Shown here in pieces: positions 6,852 through 15,149 of a stretch of 41,748 nt of DNA. The DNA is from Conexibacter sp. GTDB taxonomy: Bacteria > Actinomycetota > Thermoleophilia > Solirubrobacterales > 70-9. Both the position numbers and the translations under genes were made by a program. The notes beneath the pieces were generated by a model, which saw only the letters and a program-made list of their open reading frames with translations, was not told where the DNA came from and did not search any database. The stretch lies in assembly GCA_018263295.1 (NCBI GenBank), contig JADFCZ010000046.1:1-41748 (forward strand). Direction: 5' to 3'. How positions within the stretch are numbered: position 1 is the first letter of the stretch; each line of letters opens with the position of its first letter.

Positions 6852-8015
6852 ATGAGCACAACTGAGACGACTTCAGCTTCCGGCGTCTACGAGGTCCCCG
6901 AGGAGCTGCGCGACTTCCGCGACCTCGTCCGCCGCCTCTCGCAGGAGCAGATCGCGCCCCGCGCCGCCGAGATCGACGAGAAGGGCGAATACCCCTGGGA
7001 CATCCGCGAGCTGCTCGCCTCCCACGACATCCTCGGCCTGCCGTTCCCGACCGAGTACGGGGGGACGGGCACCGGCACGCTGATGCAGCAGATCGCGGTC
7101 GAGGAGATCGCGAAGTCCTGCGCGTCGAGCGCGCTGATCCTGATGGTCCAGGAGCTGGGGACGCTGCCGATCCAGCTGTTCGGCTCCGACGAGCTCAAGG
7201 AGCGCCTGTTGCCGAAGTGCGCGAGCGGCGAGTGGTCGCCGGCCTTCGCGCTGTCGGAGCCCGAGGCCGGCTCGGACCCGGCCGCGATGCGGACGACCGC
7301 GGTCAAGGACGGCGACGAGTGGGTGATCAACGGTTCGAAGAACTGGATCACCAACTCGACGATCGCCGACTTCTACGTCGTCTTCGCCGTCACCGACCGC
7401 GAGAACAGGCGGATCACGGCGTTCGTCGTCGAGAAGGACCGGCCCGGCTTCTCGATCGCGAACCTCGAGCACAAGCTCGGCATCAAGGGCTCGCCCACCG
7501 GATCGCCCGTCTTCGAGGACTTGCGGGTGCCGGAGGAGAACGTGATCGGCGAGGTCGGCCGCGGGCTCTCGGTCGCGCTCGGAACGCTCGAGCGGACCCG
7601 CCTCGGCGCCGCGGCCCAGGCGGTCGGAATCGCCCAGGGCGCGACCGACTATGCGGTCCAGTACGCCAAGGAGCGGGTCGCGTTCGGCAAGCCGATCATC
7701 GAGCTGCAGGGGATCCAGTTCAAGCTCGCCGACATGGCGACGCGGACGGCGGCGGCGCGCGAGCTGCTCTACACCGCCTGTTCGAAGATCGATCGCGGCG
7801 ACCCCGACAAGGCGCAGTACAGCTCGATGGCGAAGCTGTTCGCCTCCGACACGGCGATGGACGTGACCGTCGAGGGCGTCCAGGTGCTCGGCGGCTACGG
7901 CTACGTCAAGGAGTACCCGCTCGAGCGGATGATGCGAGACGCGAAGATCACCCAGATCTACGAGGGAACCAACGAGATCCAGCGCGTGGTGATCGCCCGC
8001 TCCCTCTCTCGCTAG
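6852..8015 (+). CDS. Acyl-CoA dehydrogenase
   Basis: This 387-residue FAD-dependent acyl-CoA dehydrogenase oxidises an acyl-CoA to its 2,3-enoyl-CoA. Family landmarks are in order: an N-terminal helical domain, FALSEPEAGSDPAAM and NGSKNWITNS for FAD/substrate contacts in the beta domain, and the C-terminal helical domain with GVQVLGGYGYVKEYPLERMMRD. The IYEGTNEIQ segment has the usual catalytic Glu. The sequence fits the short/branched-chain or butyryl-CoA group, but chain length is not certain. It is probably leaderless at ATG 6852. The last 68 bp are also coding on the opposite strand for a methyltransferase C-terminus. No electron-transfer flavoprotein genes are nearby. Confidence 0.93.
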   Translation: MSTTETTSASGVYEVPEELRDFRDLVRRLSQEQIAPRAAEIDEKGEYPWDIRELLASHDILGLPFPTEYGGTGTGTLMQQIAVEEIAKSCASSALILMVQELGTLPIQLFGSDELKERLLPKCASGEWSPAFALSEPEAGSDPAAMRTTAVKDGDEWVINGSKNWITNSTIADFYVVFAVTDRENRRITAFVVEKDRPGFSIANLEHKLGIKGSPTGSPVFEDLRVPEENVIGEVGRGLSVALGTLERTRLGAAAQAVGIAQGATDYAVQYAKERVAFGKPIIELQGIQFKLADMATRTAAARELLYTACSKIDRGDPDKAQYSSMAKLFASDTAMDVTVEGVQVLGGYGYVKEYPLERMMRDAKITQIYEGTNEIQRVVIARSLSR

Positions 8016-8778
8016 CGGCCGCGGGCGCGTTCGGCTCAGCGCGCTCGGCGAGAGCCGAGATGTCGAAATCGGTCGCCTTCACTGGACCGTCGCCACGAGT
8101 GATCGCGACCCCGCCCGATTCGACGGTGATCTGCGCTGCGAGGCCCGGCAGGGTCGCCGAGGCGAGCACCACCTCGGCGATCAGGCGGCTCAGCGGGACC
8201 TCCGGTGCCCAGTTCGTGATCTCCTCCTGCCCGAGTGGGGTGTGGCCCCATCGCCAGTCCTCGATGACGTAGACGCCGCCGGCACGGAGTCGTGGGAAGA
8301 GTGCGTCGAAGGATGCCTTGGTCGGTCCGTAGAGGTGGGAGCAGTCGTCGACGACGAGGTCGAGCTCGGCGGTGCCGAACTCCTGATCGACGAGCCGCGC
8401 GAGCTCCGCTTGGTCGCCCTGGTCGACTCCGCCGAACGCTCGAACCGAGTCGCCCAGGCCACTCACCGATGCGTGTTCGTGGATTCGATCGCGGACATCC
8501 GGGAGCGTCTCGAGGTCGATGGTCACGAGCTTCTCGGGCCGTGTGAGCTCGGCGAAGAGGACCGCGCTGCCGCCGCCGTGGATGCCGAGCTCGAAGATGC
8601 GCCGAGGTTGCAGGTCGCTGAGAAGCTTCGCGAACTCCTCGATCTCGGCCGGGGACTTGAACACGAAGAAGTCCCCTTCCGTGATCTGCATGCCCCCACG
8701 GTCGAAGTAGTCGTCCGGCATCGCCTGGAACGTCGTGTCACCGAGTTGGAAGCGATCCCCTGTCAGCCAGGTCAGCAT
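7948..8778 (-). CDS. Class I SAM-dependent methyltransferase (Methyltransf_24-like)
   Basis: This 276-residue protein has motif I RRIFELGIHGGGSAVLFAEL, then LVTIDLE, the acidic DLVVDDCSHLYGPTKASF, and AGGVYVIEDWRW. This is the pattern of the Methyltransf_24/TylF/cephalosporin-hydroxylase-like group, which methylates sugars or small molecules with a metal ion. I chose ATG 8778 because TAGGAT lies 8 nt upstream; a GTG at 8850 in the same frame would add 24 residues but lacks a start signal. The Arg/Ser/Gly-rich tail of about 22 residues is encoded antisense to the conserved end of the acyl-CoA dehydrogenase gene and is probably disordered. Substrate is unknown. Confidence 0.82.
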   Translation of the reverse strand: MLTWLTGDRFQLGDTTFQAMPDDYFDRGGMQITEGDFFVFKSPAEIEEFAKLLSDLQPRRIFELGIHGGGSAVLFAELTRPEKLVTIDLETLPDVRDRIHEHASVSGLGDSVRAFGGVDQGDQAELARLVDQEFGTAELDLVVDDCSHLYGPTKASFDALFPRLRAGGVYVIEDWRWGHTPLGQEEITNWAPEVPLSRLIAEVVLASATLPGLAAQITVESGGVAITRGDGPVKATDFDISALAERAEPNAPAAASERGSGRSPRAGSRWFPRRSG

Positions 8779-8786
8779 TGTCCCGA

Positions 8787-8792
8787 ATCCTA
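8787..8792 (-). promoter_or_regulatory. -10 box (TAGGAT) of methyltransferase gene
   Basis: On the minus strand TAGGAT is followed by 8 nt and then ATG 8778. The same hexamer serves the genes at 2075 and 4686. Confidence 0.5.
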
Positions 8793-8868
8793 GATGCCGA
8801 CTGCCTCCCCGAGGGTTACGAGGGGCCACCGTCACCCGCTCGGTCTCCACCGGTCGTTCGCGTCACCA

Positions 8869-8874
8869 TAGACT
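8869..8874 (+). promoter_or_regulatory. -10 box (TAGACT) of glutaredoxin-fold gene
   Basis: TAGACT is followed by 7 nt and then GTG 8882. Hexamer and spacing are identical to those before ATG 26546. Confidence 0.5.
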
Positions 8875-8881
8875 CCGGCTC

Positions 8882-9181
8882 GTGCGCATCTACGTCTGCT
8901 GGGACAACAAGGCGAAGCACCCGATAATCGGCGAGCACCCGTGCGGGGTCGCCTACGAGGCCGTCGTCGAGGCGGGCTACGAGCCCGAGGTCGTCAAGGC
9001 CTACGGCTGGGCGAAGCTGCCGCAGGCGTTGAACTTCACGTCGGGCCGGAAGGAGGTCCGGGAGCTGACCGGCAGGGATGAGGTCCCGGTCCTCGTCCTC
9101 GACGACGGCGGGTTCGTCGCGGGCACCGCCGAGATCGTCGCCTGGGCCAAGGCGAATCCGGCCGCCGCGGCGGCGGGCTGA
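8882..9181 (+). CDS. Glutaredoxin / GST N-terminal-fold protein (99 aa)
   Basis: This small cytosolic protein has a thioredoxin-like fold. The N-terminal strand MRIYVCWDN leads into EHPCGVAYEAVVEAGY, in the place of the CPxC active site and first helix; only one Cys (HPC) remains there. The cis-Pro segment is DEVPVLVLDDGGFVAGTAEI near residues 66-85. It ends in an Ala-rich tail. This is the arrangement of single-cysteine glutaredoxins and GST N-domains. A role in thiol exchange is plausible but the partner thiol is unknown. The start is GTG 8882, placed by the TAGACT box 7 nt upstream. Confidence 0.75.
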   Translation: MRIYVCWDNKAKHPIIGEHPCGVAYEAVVEAGYEPEVVKAYGWAKLPQALNFTSGRKEVRELTGRDEVPVLVLDDGGFVAGTAEIVAWAKANPAAAAAG

Positions 9182-9206
9182 CCGTCCCGGCGTCGTAGGG
9201 CGGCTG

Positions 9207-11075
9207 GTGCTGGCCGACGCGCTCGGAACTTACGCAACGGCGATCGGCCTGATCGCGGTTGCGACCGCGCTCGGCGCCGGCATCCTCGCCGCGGCCGGTG
9301 CGCGGCGGCTCTCGCCGGTCGCCCCGGTCGTCGGGCTCGCCGCCGCCGCGGTGATCGCATGGTGGGCCGTCCGCCTCCCCGGACACGGGCTGACGGCGCT
9401 GCTCGCGCTCGTCGTCCTGGCCGCGGCCGCCGCCGTCTTCGCGGCCGTGCGGCTGGACGACGCTCCCGCAGTCATCTCGCGGATGCTCCCGAGCGGCGTC
9501 GTCGCACTCGCCGCCGTCTCGATCCCGTTCGCGGCCGAGGGACACTTCGGGGTGCTCGGCACCGGCTTCAACGTCGACATGTCCCAGCACCTGTTCGCCG
9601 CGAGCTGGCTCGCCGACCCCCAGGGCCTGAGCCCGAGCCTGTTCCGGAACGGTTATCCGCTCGGGCCGCACGCGCTCACGGTCGCGGGGAACGAGATCAC
9701 CGGTGAGCTGACGATCGCGTTCACCGGCGTGACGATCGCGGTGCCCGTGATCGCGGCGATGGCCACGGTCGCCGCGCTCGACTCGCTCTCTCGTCTGCGA
9801 ACCGTGATCGTCGCCGCCCTGACCGCGCTCGCCTACCTCGTCGCCAGCTACCTCGCGCAGGGCGCGTTCAAGGAGCTGTTCGAGGCCGCATTCCTGCTCG
9901 GGTTCGCGCTCTGGCTCCGCGAGCTGACCCGGAACCGCGACCGCGCCGGGAATGGCCTGCTCCGGCTCGTGCCCGGCGCGGTCATAGCCGCGGGCGCGCT
10001 CTACGTCTACAGCTGGCCCGGGCTCGCCTGGCTCGGTGCGACGTTCGTGCTCTGGGCGCTCGCCGAGCTCTTCGCCCGCCGCGACGACCCCGGCGGGGCG
10101 CTCCGCCGGATCGCGCCCGCGGCGCTCGTCGCCGTGGTGCTGGTCGCGGTCGTGGCCGCTCCCGAGCTCGACCGGATCTCGAAGTTCGGGACCAGCGTCG
10201 ACGCCGTCACCGAGCGGACCGCGCGTCCGGCCGGCCCGGCGCCGAGCCCCGGCACCGGCGGCACCGGCGCCGGTGCCGGAAGCGGGGGAGGGGGCAAGCC
10301 CGCGGCGAAGTTCGAGCGGCCGGAATACGACAACGATCTCGGCAACCTCTTCGGCCAGATCAATCCGGCTTCGGTCTTCGGGGTCTGGCCGAGCGGCGAT
10401 TTCCGGGTCAATCCGGGTGACGGGGCGATCCCGGCGCCGGTCTTCTACCTCGGAGCCCTGCTCGGGGCGGTCGCCCTCGGGCTGGGACTGATGGCCGCGT
10501 GGAGGCAGTCGGAGGCGGCGCTGCTTGCAGCGTTCGCCGCGGCGGCCGCGATCTGGCTCGCGACCCGGGTCGGCAGCACGCCGTACACGAGCGCGAAGGC
10601 GCTGCACATGCTCGCCCCGGTGGTGATGCTGATCGCCGCCCGCGGCGTCCTCGACCCGCTCGCGCCGGTGCCGTTGCGCGAGCGCGCCCCACGCCTGATG
10701 GCCGCCCTCGCCGCCGCCTTCGCTGCCGCAGCCGCGTTCTCGAGCGTGCTGGCGCTCGCCAACGCGCCGGTCGGGATCGACGACTACACCCCGGGCGTGC
10801 GCAAGCTCGCGAACCGCTTCGGAGACCAGGCGACGCTCCTGCTTGCGCCCGCGAACGTGATCGCCGACCAGCGCGGCACCGAGTTCTACGGCTGGGAGCT
10901 CCGCGGGGCCGGCAGCGCCGAGGTCGCGGCCCTGCCCGGCGTCGGCTCCGCTCCCGAGGGGATCACGCGCGTCCTCGTCGTCGGCGGCGATCAGGAGCCC
11001 CCGTTCGACGACGTCAAGCGGATCGGCAGCTCCAACCGGGTCGTGCTCTGGCAGGTGCTGGAAGGCGGTCAATAG
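9207..11075 (+). CDS. Polytopic membrane protein, GT-C glycosyltransferase-like
   Basis: This 622-residue integral membrane protein has many hydrophobic helices across residues 1-320 and 410-550. Residues about 335-375 form a Gly/Pro/Ala-rich external linker, and a soluble tail follows after about 555. The first large loop has FNVDMSQHLFAASWLA and RNGYPLGPHALT, resembling the Asp/His-bearing first loop of GT-C type, lipid-linked-sugar glycosyltransferases; this is a family resemblance, not a certain assignment. Start is GTG 9207, with AGGG 6 nt upstream. It lies 25 bp after the glutaredoxin-fold gene. Its TAG stop is part of the TAGCAT box that serves thrS. An O-antigen polymerase-like role is an alternative. 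Confidence 0.72.
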   Translation: MLADALGTYATAIGLIAVATALGAGILAAAGARRLSPVAPVVGLAAAAVIAWWAVRLPGHGLTALLALVVLAAAAAVFAAVRLDDAPAVISRMLPSGVVALAAVSIPFAAEGHFGVLGTGFNVDMSQHLFAASWLADPQGLSPSLFRNGYPLGPHALTVAGNEITGELTIAFTGVTIAVPVIAAMATVAALDSLSRLRTVIVAALTALAYLVASYLAQGAFKELFEAAFLLGFALWLRELTRNRDRAGNGLLRLVPGAVIAAGALYVYSWPGLAWLGATFVLWALAELFARRDDPGGALRRIAPAALVAVVLVAVVAAPELDRISKFGTSVDAVTERTARPAGPAPSPGTGGTGAGAGSGGGGKPAAKFERPEYDNDLGNLFGQINPASVFGVWPSGDFRVNPGDGAIPAPVFYLGALLGAVALGLGLMAAWRQSEAALLAAFAAAAAIWLATRVGSTPYTSAKALHMLAPVVMLIAARGVLDPLAPVPLRERAPRLMAALAAAFAAAAAFSSVLALANAPVGIDDYTPGVRKLANRFGDQATLLLAPANVIADQRGTEFYGWELRGAGSAEVAALPGVGSAPEGITRVLVVGGDQEPPFDDVKRIGSSNRVVLWQVLEGGQ

Positions 11076-11078
11076 CAT
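11073..11078 (+). promoter_or_regulatory. -10 box (TAGCAT) of thrS, overlapping upstream stop codon
   Basis: TAGCAT begins with the stop codon of the preceding gene and ends 7 nt before ATG 11086. This favours 11086 over the in-frame ATG 11077, which lies inside the hexamer. Confidence 0.45.
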
Positions 11079-11085
11079 GACCCCG

Positions 11086-13014
11086 ATGGCGCAGATAACC
11101 GTCACGCTGCCCGACGGCTCTCCTCTCGAGCTCGACTCCGGAGCGACCGGGGCCGACGCCGCGGCCGCGATCGGCCCCGGCCTCGCGAAGGCCGCGCTTG
11201 CGATCCGGGTCGGCGATGAGACCCGCGACCTCGCGGCGCCGCTCGGCGACGGCGAGGCGATCGAGATCGTCACCGCGAAGAGCGACGGTGCCCTCGATCT
11301 GATCCGCCACGACGCCGCCCACGTGATGGCGACCGCCGTCTGCGAGCTCTATCCCGGCACCAAGGTCTCGATCGGCCCGCCGATCGACGGCGGCTTCTAC
11401 TACGACTTCGAGTTCCCGCAGGGGGCGGCGGTCTCCGACGCCGACTTCGAGCGGATCGAGGAGCGGATGGCCGAGCACATCGCCGCCGACGAGCACTTCG
11501 AGCGCACCGACATCTCCGTCGCCGAGGCGCTCGAGCGGTTCCGGGCCGAGGAGCAGCCCTACAAGGTCGAGCTGATCGAGGATCTCGTGACCAACGAGGG
11601 GGTCGAGACCGTCTCGCTCTACCGGAACGGGCCCTTCACCGACCTCTGCCGCGGTCCGCACGCGCCGTCGACCGGCCGGATCAAGGCGATCAAGCTGAAC
11701 TCGCTCGCCGGTGCCTACTGGCGCGGCGACGAGACCCGTCAGATGCTGACCCGGATCTACGGCACCGCCTTCTTCTCGAAGCAGGATCTCGCCGAGCACA
11801 TCGAGCGGATCGAGCAGGCGAAAGCTCGGGACCACCGCAAGCTCGGGCCTCAGCTCGATCTCTTCATCTTCCGCGAGGAGTCGCCGGGGATGCCGTTCTG
11901 GCTTCCGCAGGGGACCGTGTTGCTGAAGCTGATCCGCGCCCAGGTCGACGCTCAGCTCGCTAAGCGCGGCTACGTCGAGATCCGCACCCCGGAGGTCATG
12001 GACGTCGACCTCTGGCATCGCTCCGGTCACTACGAGAACTACCGCGAGAACATGTACTTCGCCGAGCCCTCCGACCGCGACCGCGAGGAGGCCGACCGCC
12101 GGTTCGCACTGAAGCCGATGAACTGCCCCGGCGCCTGCCTCGTCTTCGACGCCTCCCGCCACTCATACCGCGACCTGCCGCTGCGGCTCGCCGAGTACGG
12201 CAATGTCTCCCGCTACGAGCGCGAGGGCGTCCTCCACGGGCTGCTCCGCGTCCGGGCGTTCACCCAGGACGACGGTCATGTCTTCTGCACGCCCGACCAG
12301 ATCGGGCGCGAGGTGATCGACGTCTGCGAGGCGATCGACGAGCTCTACGCCACGTTCGGCTTCGAGGACGTGACGGTCGAGCTGTCGACGCGCCCGGCGA
12401 AGTCGATCGGCACCGACGAGCAGTGGGAGGTCGCCGAGAGGGCGCTCGCCGCGGCGCTCGACGAGCAGGGGCGGGAGTACAACCTCAATCCCGGCGATGG
12501 CGCATTCTACGGGCCGAAGATCGACTTTCACGTGACCGACGCGCTCGGCCGCTCCTGGCAGCTCGGCACCTGCCAGCTCGACTTCATGATGCCCGACCGC
12601 TTCGAGCTCGAATACCAGGGCGCCGACAACGTCAACCACCGGCCGGTGATGATCCACCGGGCGCTGCTCGGCTCGATGGAGCGCTTCGCCGGGATCCTGA
12701 TCGAGCATTACGCCGGCCGCTTCCCGGACTGGCTCGCGCCGACCCAGGCGGCGATCCTGCCGGTCGCCGACCGCCACGTCGAGGCCGCCGAGAAGATGCT
12801 CGGCCGGCTCGAGGCGCTCGGGGTCCGGGCGCGCGTCGACGGCCGCAGCGAATCGGTCGGCAGGAAGATCCGCGATGCCGAGCTCGCCAAGGTCCCGTAC
12901 ATGCTCGTGGTCGGCGACCGCGAGCTCGCCGACGGCGGCGCGGCCGTGCGCTCGCACGCCGACGGCGATCTCGGCGTGATGGACGCCGATGCCTTCGCGG
13001 CCCGGATTTCGTGA
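11086..13014 (+). CDS. thrS: Threonine--tRNA ligase
   Basis: This 642-residue class II synthetase charges tRNA-Thr. It has an N-terminal TGS domain (residues about 1-62), a SAD editing domain (HDAAH near 73-77), the catalytic core and a C-terminal anticodon-binding domain. The zinc ligands are visible: Cys347 in MNCPG, His398 in DDGHVFC and His524 in HRALLGS. The residue after MNCPG is Ala where Escherichia coli has His, and motif 2 reads VSRYEREG. The preferred start is ATG 11086 ([12 protein letters not shown]), matching the usual N-terminus and the TAGCAT box. No T-box or other leader is possible at this spacing. infC follows after 154 bp containing its own promoter signal. Confidence 0.97.
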   Translation: MAQITVTLPDGSPLELDSGATGADAAAAIGPGLAKAALAIRVGDETRDLAAPLGDGEAIEIVTAKSDGALDLIRHDAAHVMATAVCELYPGTKVSIGPPIDGGFYYDFEFPQGAAVSDADFERIEERMAEHIAADEHFERTDISVAEALERFRAEEQPYKVELIEDLVTNEGVETVSLYRNGPFTDLCRGPHAPSTGRIKAIKLNSLAGAYWRGDETRQMLTRIYGTAFFSKQDLAEHIERIEQAKARDHRKLGPQLDLFIFREESPGMPFWLPQGTVLLKLIRAQVDAQLAKRGYVEIRTPEVMDVDLWHRSGHYENYRENMYFAEPSDRDREEADRRFALKPMNCPGACLVFDASRHSYRDLPLRLAEYGNVSRYEREGVLHGLLRVRAFTQDDGHVFCTPDQIGREVIDVCEAIDELYATFGFEDVTVELSTRPAKSIGTDEQWEVAERALAAALDEQGREYNLNPGDGAFYGPKIDFHVTDALGRSWQLGTCQLDFMMPDRFELEYQGADNVNHRPVMIHRALLGSMERFAGILIEHYAGRFPDWLAPTQAAILPVADRHVEAAEKMLGRLEALGVRARVDGRSESVGRKIRDAELAKVPYMLVVGDRELADGGAAVRSHADGDLGVMDADAFAARIS

Positions 13015-13045
13015 CCGTCCCCTGCGCAGCGCCGGGATTGCTGTC

Positions 13046-13051
13046 TATACT
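13046..13051 (+). promoter_or_regulatory. -10 box (TATACT) of infC-rpmI-rplT operon
   Basis: TATACT matches TATAAT in five of six bases, the best -10 in the window. It predicts transcription from about 13058-13060 and so a leader of about 110 nt before infC. Confidence 0.55.
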
Positions 13052-13059
13052 GCGCCGCG

Positions 13060-13095
13060 ATGCAAGCCAGTCAGACCACGTCGCGCCGCACCTGA
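13060..13095 (+). other. Possible leader peptide ORF upstream of infC (11 codons)
   Basis: An ATG lies 8 nt after the TATACT box, the spacing used by leaderless genes here. It opens an 11-residue frame, [11 protein letters not shown], then TGA. A second short frame, GTG 13102 to TGA 13149, also lies in the leader. Either could be chance; no terminator/antiterminator pair is obvious between them and infC. Confidence 0.3.
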
Positions 13096-13168
13096 GCGCC
13101 CGTGCACTTGCGCATCCCGCGTCCCGACCACTCAACGCTGCCGGCTTGACCTTCGGCCTCAACTCCTA

Positions 13169-13732
13169 GTGCCGGTTCCGCGACGCTTCGATCGGCGTCC
13201 CCCCGACCGGGACCCGACTCGCATCAACGAGCGCATCCGCGTTCCCAAGGTTCGGCTGATCGGTGCCGACGGCGAGCAGGTCGGCGTCGTCGATACCGAC
13301 GAGGCCCGCCGGATCGCTCGCGAGGCCGATCTCGACCTCGTCGAGGTCGCCCCGGACTCGCGTCCACCCGTCTGCCGCCTGCTCGACTACTCGAAGTACA
13401 AGTACGAGCAGGAGCAGAAGGCCAAGCAGGCGCGCAAGCACCAGCAGCAGGTCAACGTCCGCGAGATCAAGCTGCGGCCGAAGATCGCCGACCACGACTA
13501 CGAGACGAAGAAGGGCCACGTCGAGCGCTTCCTCAACAAGAAGGACAAAGTCAAGGTCACGATCATGTTCCGAGGCCGCGAGCAGGCTCACCCGGAGCGC
13601 GGCCGCGCTCTCCTCGAGCGCCTCTACGAAGACCTCGGCGAGCTCGCCACGGTCGAGCAGGCGCCCCAGCAGGAGGGCCGCAACATGCACATGGTCCTCG
13701 CACCCGGCAAGATCGCCGGGACCGCCTCCTGA
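13169..13732 (+). CDS. infC: Translation initiation factor IF-3
   Basis: This 187-residue IF-3 keeps the 30S subunit free and checks the start codon. The N-domain begins at [16 protein letters not shown] (about residues 16-31), with [10 protein letters not shown] and [17 protein letters not shown] Lys/Gln-rich linker helix follows, then the C-domain with [17 protein letters not shown] and [12 protein letters not shown] 13169 leaves a 16-residue extension before RINERIR, similar to Escherichia coli IF-3. There is no clear Shine-Dalgarno, as is common for self-regulated infC genes that use weak starts. It is first of the infC-rpmI-rplT operon, preceded by a leader with possible short ORFs. Confidence 0.95.
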   Translation: MPVPRRFDRRPPDRDPTRINERIRVPKVRLIGADGEQVGVVDTDEARRIAREADLDLVEVAPDSRPPVCRLLDYSKYKYEQEQKAKQARKHQQQVNVREIKLRPKIADHDYETKKGHVERFLNKKDKVKVTIMFRGREQAHPERGRALLERLYEDLGELATVEQAPQQEGRNMHMVLAPGKIAGTAS

Positions 13733-13751
13733 CCCGCCTCGGGCGCCGCGT

Positions 13752-13781
13752 TTGCACGGTTGGGCCGGGCTCTGCTTCAAT
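13752..13781 (+). promoter_or_regulatory. Possible internal promoter before rpmI
   Basis: TTGCAC (13752-13757) and TTCAAT (13776-13781) are 18 bp apart, each matching consensus in four of six bases. The -10 ends 10 nt before ATG 13792. It could supply extra rpmI-rplT mRNA. Confidence 0.3.
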
Positions 13782-13791
13782 ACCCCGTCCG

Positions 13792-13992
13792 ATGCCGAAG
13801 ATGAAGTCCCATTCCGGCGCGAAGAAGCGCTTCAAGAAGACGTCCACGGGCAAGCTCCGCGGCCGCCACGCGTACTCGAGCCACATTCTCGAGAAGAAGT
13901 CGCCGAAGCGGAAGCGCCAGATGGCGCGGCCCGTCGCGATCGCGCCCGCGGACACCTCGCGCGTCAACAAGCTGCTCGGAAAGAAGAAGTAG
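13792..13992 (+). CDS. rpmI: 50S ribosomal protein bL35
   Basis: This 66-residue, strongly basic protein has the family start MPKMKSHSGAKKRFKKT and end VNKLLGKKK. It is a large-subunit protein of normal length for bL35. It sits between infC and rplT in the conserved order, 59 bp after infC and 3 bp before rplT. Confidence 0.97.
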   Translation: MPKMKSHSGAKKRFKKTSTGKLRGRHAYSSHILEKKSPKRKRQMARPVAIAPADTSRVNKLLGKKK

Positions 13993-13995
13993 CCG

Positions 13996-14352
13996 ATGCC
14001 TCGCGCCACCAACGCAGTCGCCCGCCGGCGGCGCCGGAAGAAGACCCTCGCCCAGGCGAAGGGCTACTACGGGCGCAAGCACTCGAGCTACCGCTTCGCG
14101 AACGAGCAGGTCATGCGGTCGGGCCAGTACGCCTACCGCGACCGTCGCAACCGCAAGCGCGAGTTCCGGCGACTCTGGATCACCCGGATCAACGCCGCCG
14201 CCCGCCAGAACGACATGAGCTATTCCCAGCTGATGCACGGCCTCAACACGGCCGGCATCGAGGTGAACCGGAAGATGCTCGCCGACATCGCAGTCAACGA
14301 TCCCGAGGCGTTCCGCCGATTTGCCGAGGTGGCCCGGGAGGCCGTGGCGTAG
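13996..14352 (+). CDS. rplT: 50S ribosomal protein bL20
   Basis: This 118-residue protein is of normal length for bL20, an early 23S rRNA-binding assembly protein. The basic N-terminal helix ([20 protein letters not shown]) and the globular half with [11 protein letters not shown] and YSQLMHGL are clear. It is the last gene of the infC-rpmI-rplT operon and is followed by an intrinsic terminator. In other bacteria bL20 represses this operon; no binding site was identified here. Confidence 0.97.
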   Translation: MPRATNAVARRRRRKKTLAQAKGYYGRKHSSYRFANEQVMRSGQYAYRDRRNRKREFRRLWITRINAAARQNDMSYSQLMHGLNTAGIEVNRKMLADIAVNDPEAFRRFAEVAREAVA

Positions 14353-14377
14353 GTCACGGTCGCAGCGACGATTCCCG

Positions 14378-14404
14378 GGCGGTCCATGGTTGGGCCGCCT
14401 TTTT
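14378..14404 (+). terminator. Intrinsic terminator after rplT
   Basis: GGCGGTCC (14378-14385) pairs with GGGCCGCC (14392-14399) over 8 bp with one T-G wobble and a 6-nt loop. TTTTT follows directly. This is the clearest intrinsic terminator in the window. It separates rplT from trmH. Confidence 0.85.
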
Positions 14405-14429
14405 CGTTTCAGGACCGATTACGAGCGAG

Positions 14430-15149
14430 ATGATCACGAGCAGCGACAACGAGAGACTGAAGCGGGTGCGCAAGCTCCGCGACCGCAAATGGCGCGATCG
14501 CGAGGGCCTGTTCGCAACCGAGGGCGAGGATCTCCTCACCGCCGGGATCGACGCCGGCCGCTCCCCCGTGGACGTCCTCGTCGCACCCGGGTCCGGGATC
14601 TCCGGGGTGGAGGTCGAGGCCGAGCTGCTCGACGCCGCCTCGACCCTCGGCTCAGGAACGCGCGTGATCGCCGTCTGGGAGCTGTTCGCGGAGCCCAACG
14701 CGGGCCCCGCCGTCTACCTCGAGGGGGTCGGCGACCCCGGCAACGTCGGCACGATCGTCCGGACCGCGGCGGCGCTCACCGGTGCCCGGGTTGTACTCGG
14801 CCCCGGCTGCGCGGACGCCTACTCGCCGAAGGCCGTCCGGGCGAGCATGGGGACTTTGTTCGCCGCGCCGCCCACCCGCGGGCGAATCGGCGACACGCCC
14901 TCACCTCGGGTCGGGCTGGTCGCGCACGGAGGCGAGGACCTCGACGGCGTCCTCGCCGGGCTCGAAGCGGCCCCGACCCTGTGCCTGGGGGCCGAGCGGG
15001 AGGGGCTCTCGGCCGAGACGGCCGCGGCATGCGACGCCACCGCGACGATTTCGCTCCGCGACACCGCGGAGTCGCTGAACGTCGCCGCGGCCGCGGCGAT
15101 CGGCCTGCAGCGGATATCGTCGCTCGCCGCGGGCGGGGGAGCTGGCTGA
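14430..15149 (+). CDS. TrmH/SpoU family RNA 2'-O-methyltransferase
   Basis: This 239-residue SpoU-class enzyme methylates a ribose 2'-OH of rRNA or tRNA. The N-terminal substrate-binding part has NERLKRVRKLRDRKWRDREG. The knotted catalytic domain has motif 1 GDPGNVGTIVRTA, motif 2 CLGAEREGLS and motif 3 ISLRDTAESLNVAAAAAI. The same gene (tsnR-like) sits between rplT and pheS in many actinobacteria. Start is ATG 14430, 25 nt after the rplT terminator. The stop overlaps the pheS start by one base (TGATG), so this opens the pheS-pheT-arg transcription unit. The exact RNA target is not determinable. Confidence 0.9.
   Translation: MITSSDNERLKRVRKLRDRKWRDREGLFATEGEDLLTAGIDAGRSPVDVLVAPGSGISGVEVEAELLDAASTLGSGTRVIAVWELFAEPNAGPAVYLEGVGDPGNVGTIVRTAAALTGARVVLGPGCADAYSPKAVRASMGTLFAAPPTRGRIGDTPSPRVGLVAHGGEDLDGVLAGLEAAPTLCLGAEREGLSAETAAACDATATISLRDTAESLNVAAAAAIGLQRISSLAAGGGAG

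Noticed and set aside
11077-11085. Longer thrS start
   Set aside because: It overlaps the TAGCAT box and adds residues before the normal [12 protein letters not shown] start.
11041-11085. T-box leader for thrS
   Set aside because: There is no untranslated leader at this spacing and no T-box sequence.
9036-11273. A 745-codon open frame on the minus strand across the membrane protein gene
   Set aside because: It is a shadow of GC-rich third positions. The plus strand has membrane helices, and the minus reading is Arg/Glu/Pro-rich with no domain and runs into thrS.
13263-14429. Plus-strand frame running through infC, rpmI and rplT into trmH
   Set aside because: Only the portion from 14430 has SpoU similarity. 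The upstream part is Ser/Arg-rich frame-shadow of infC and ribosomal genes.
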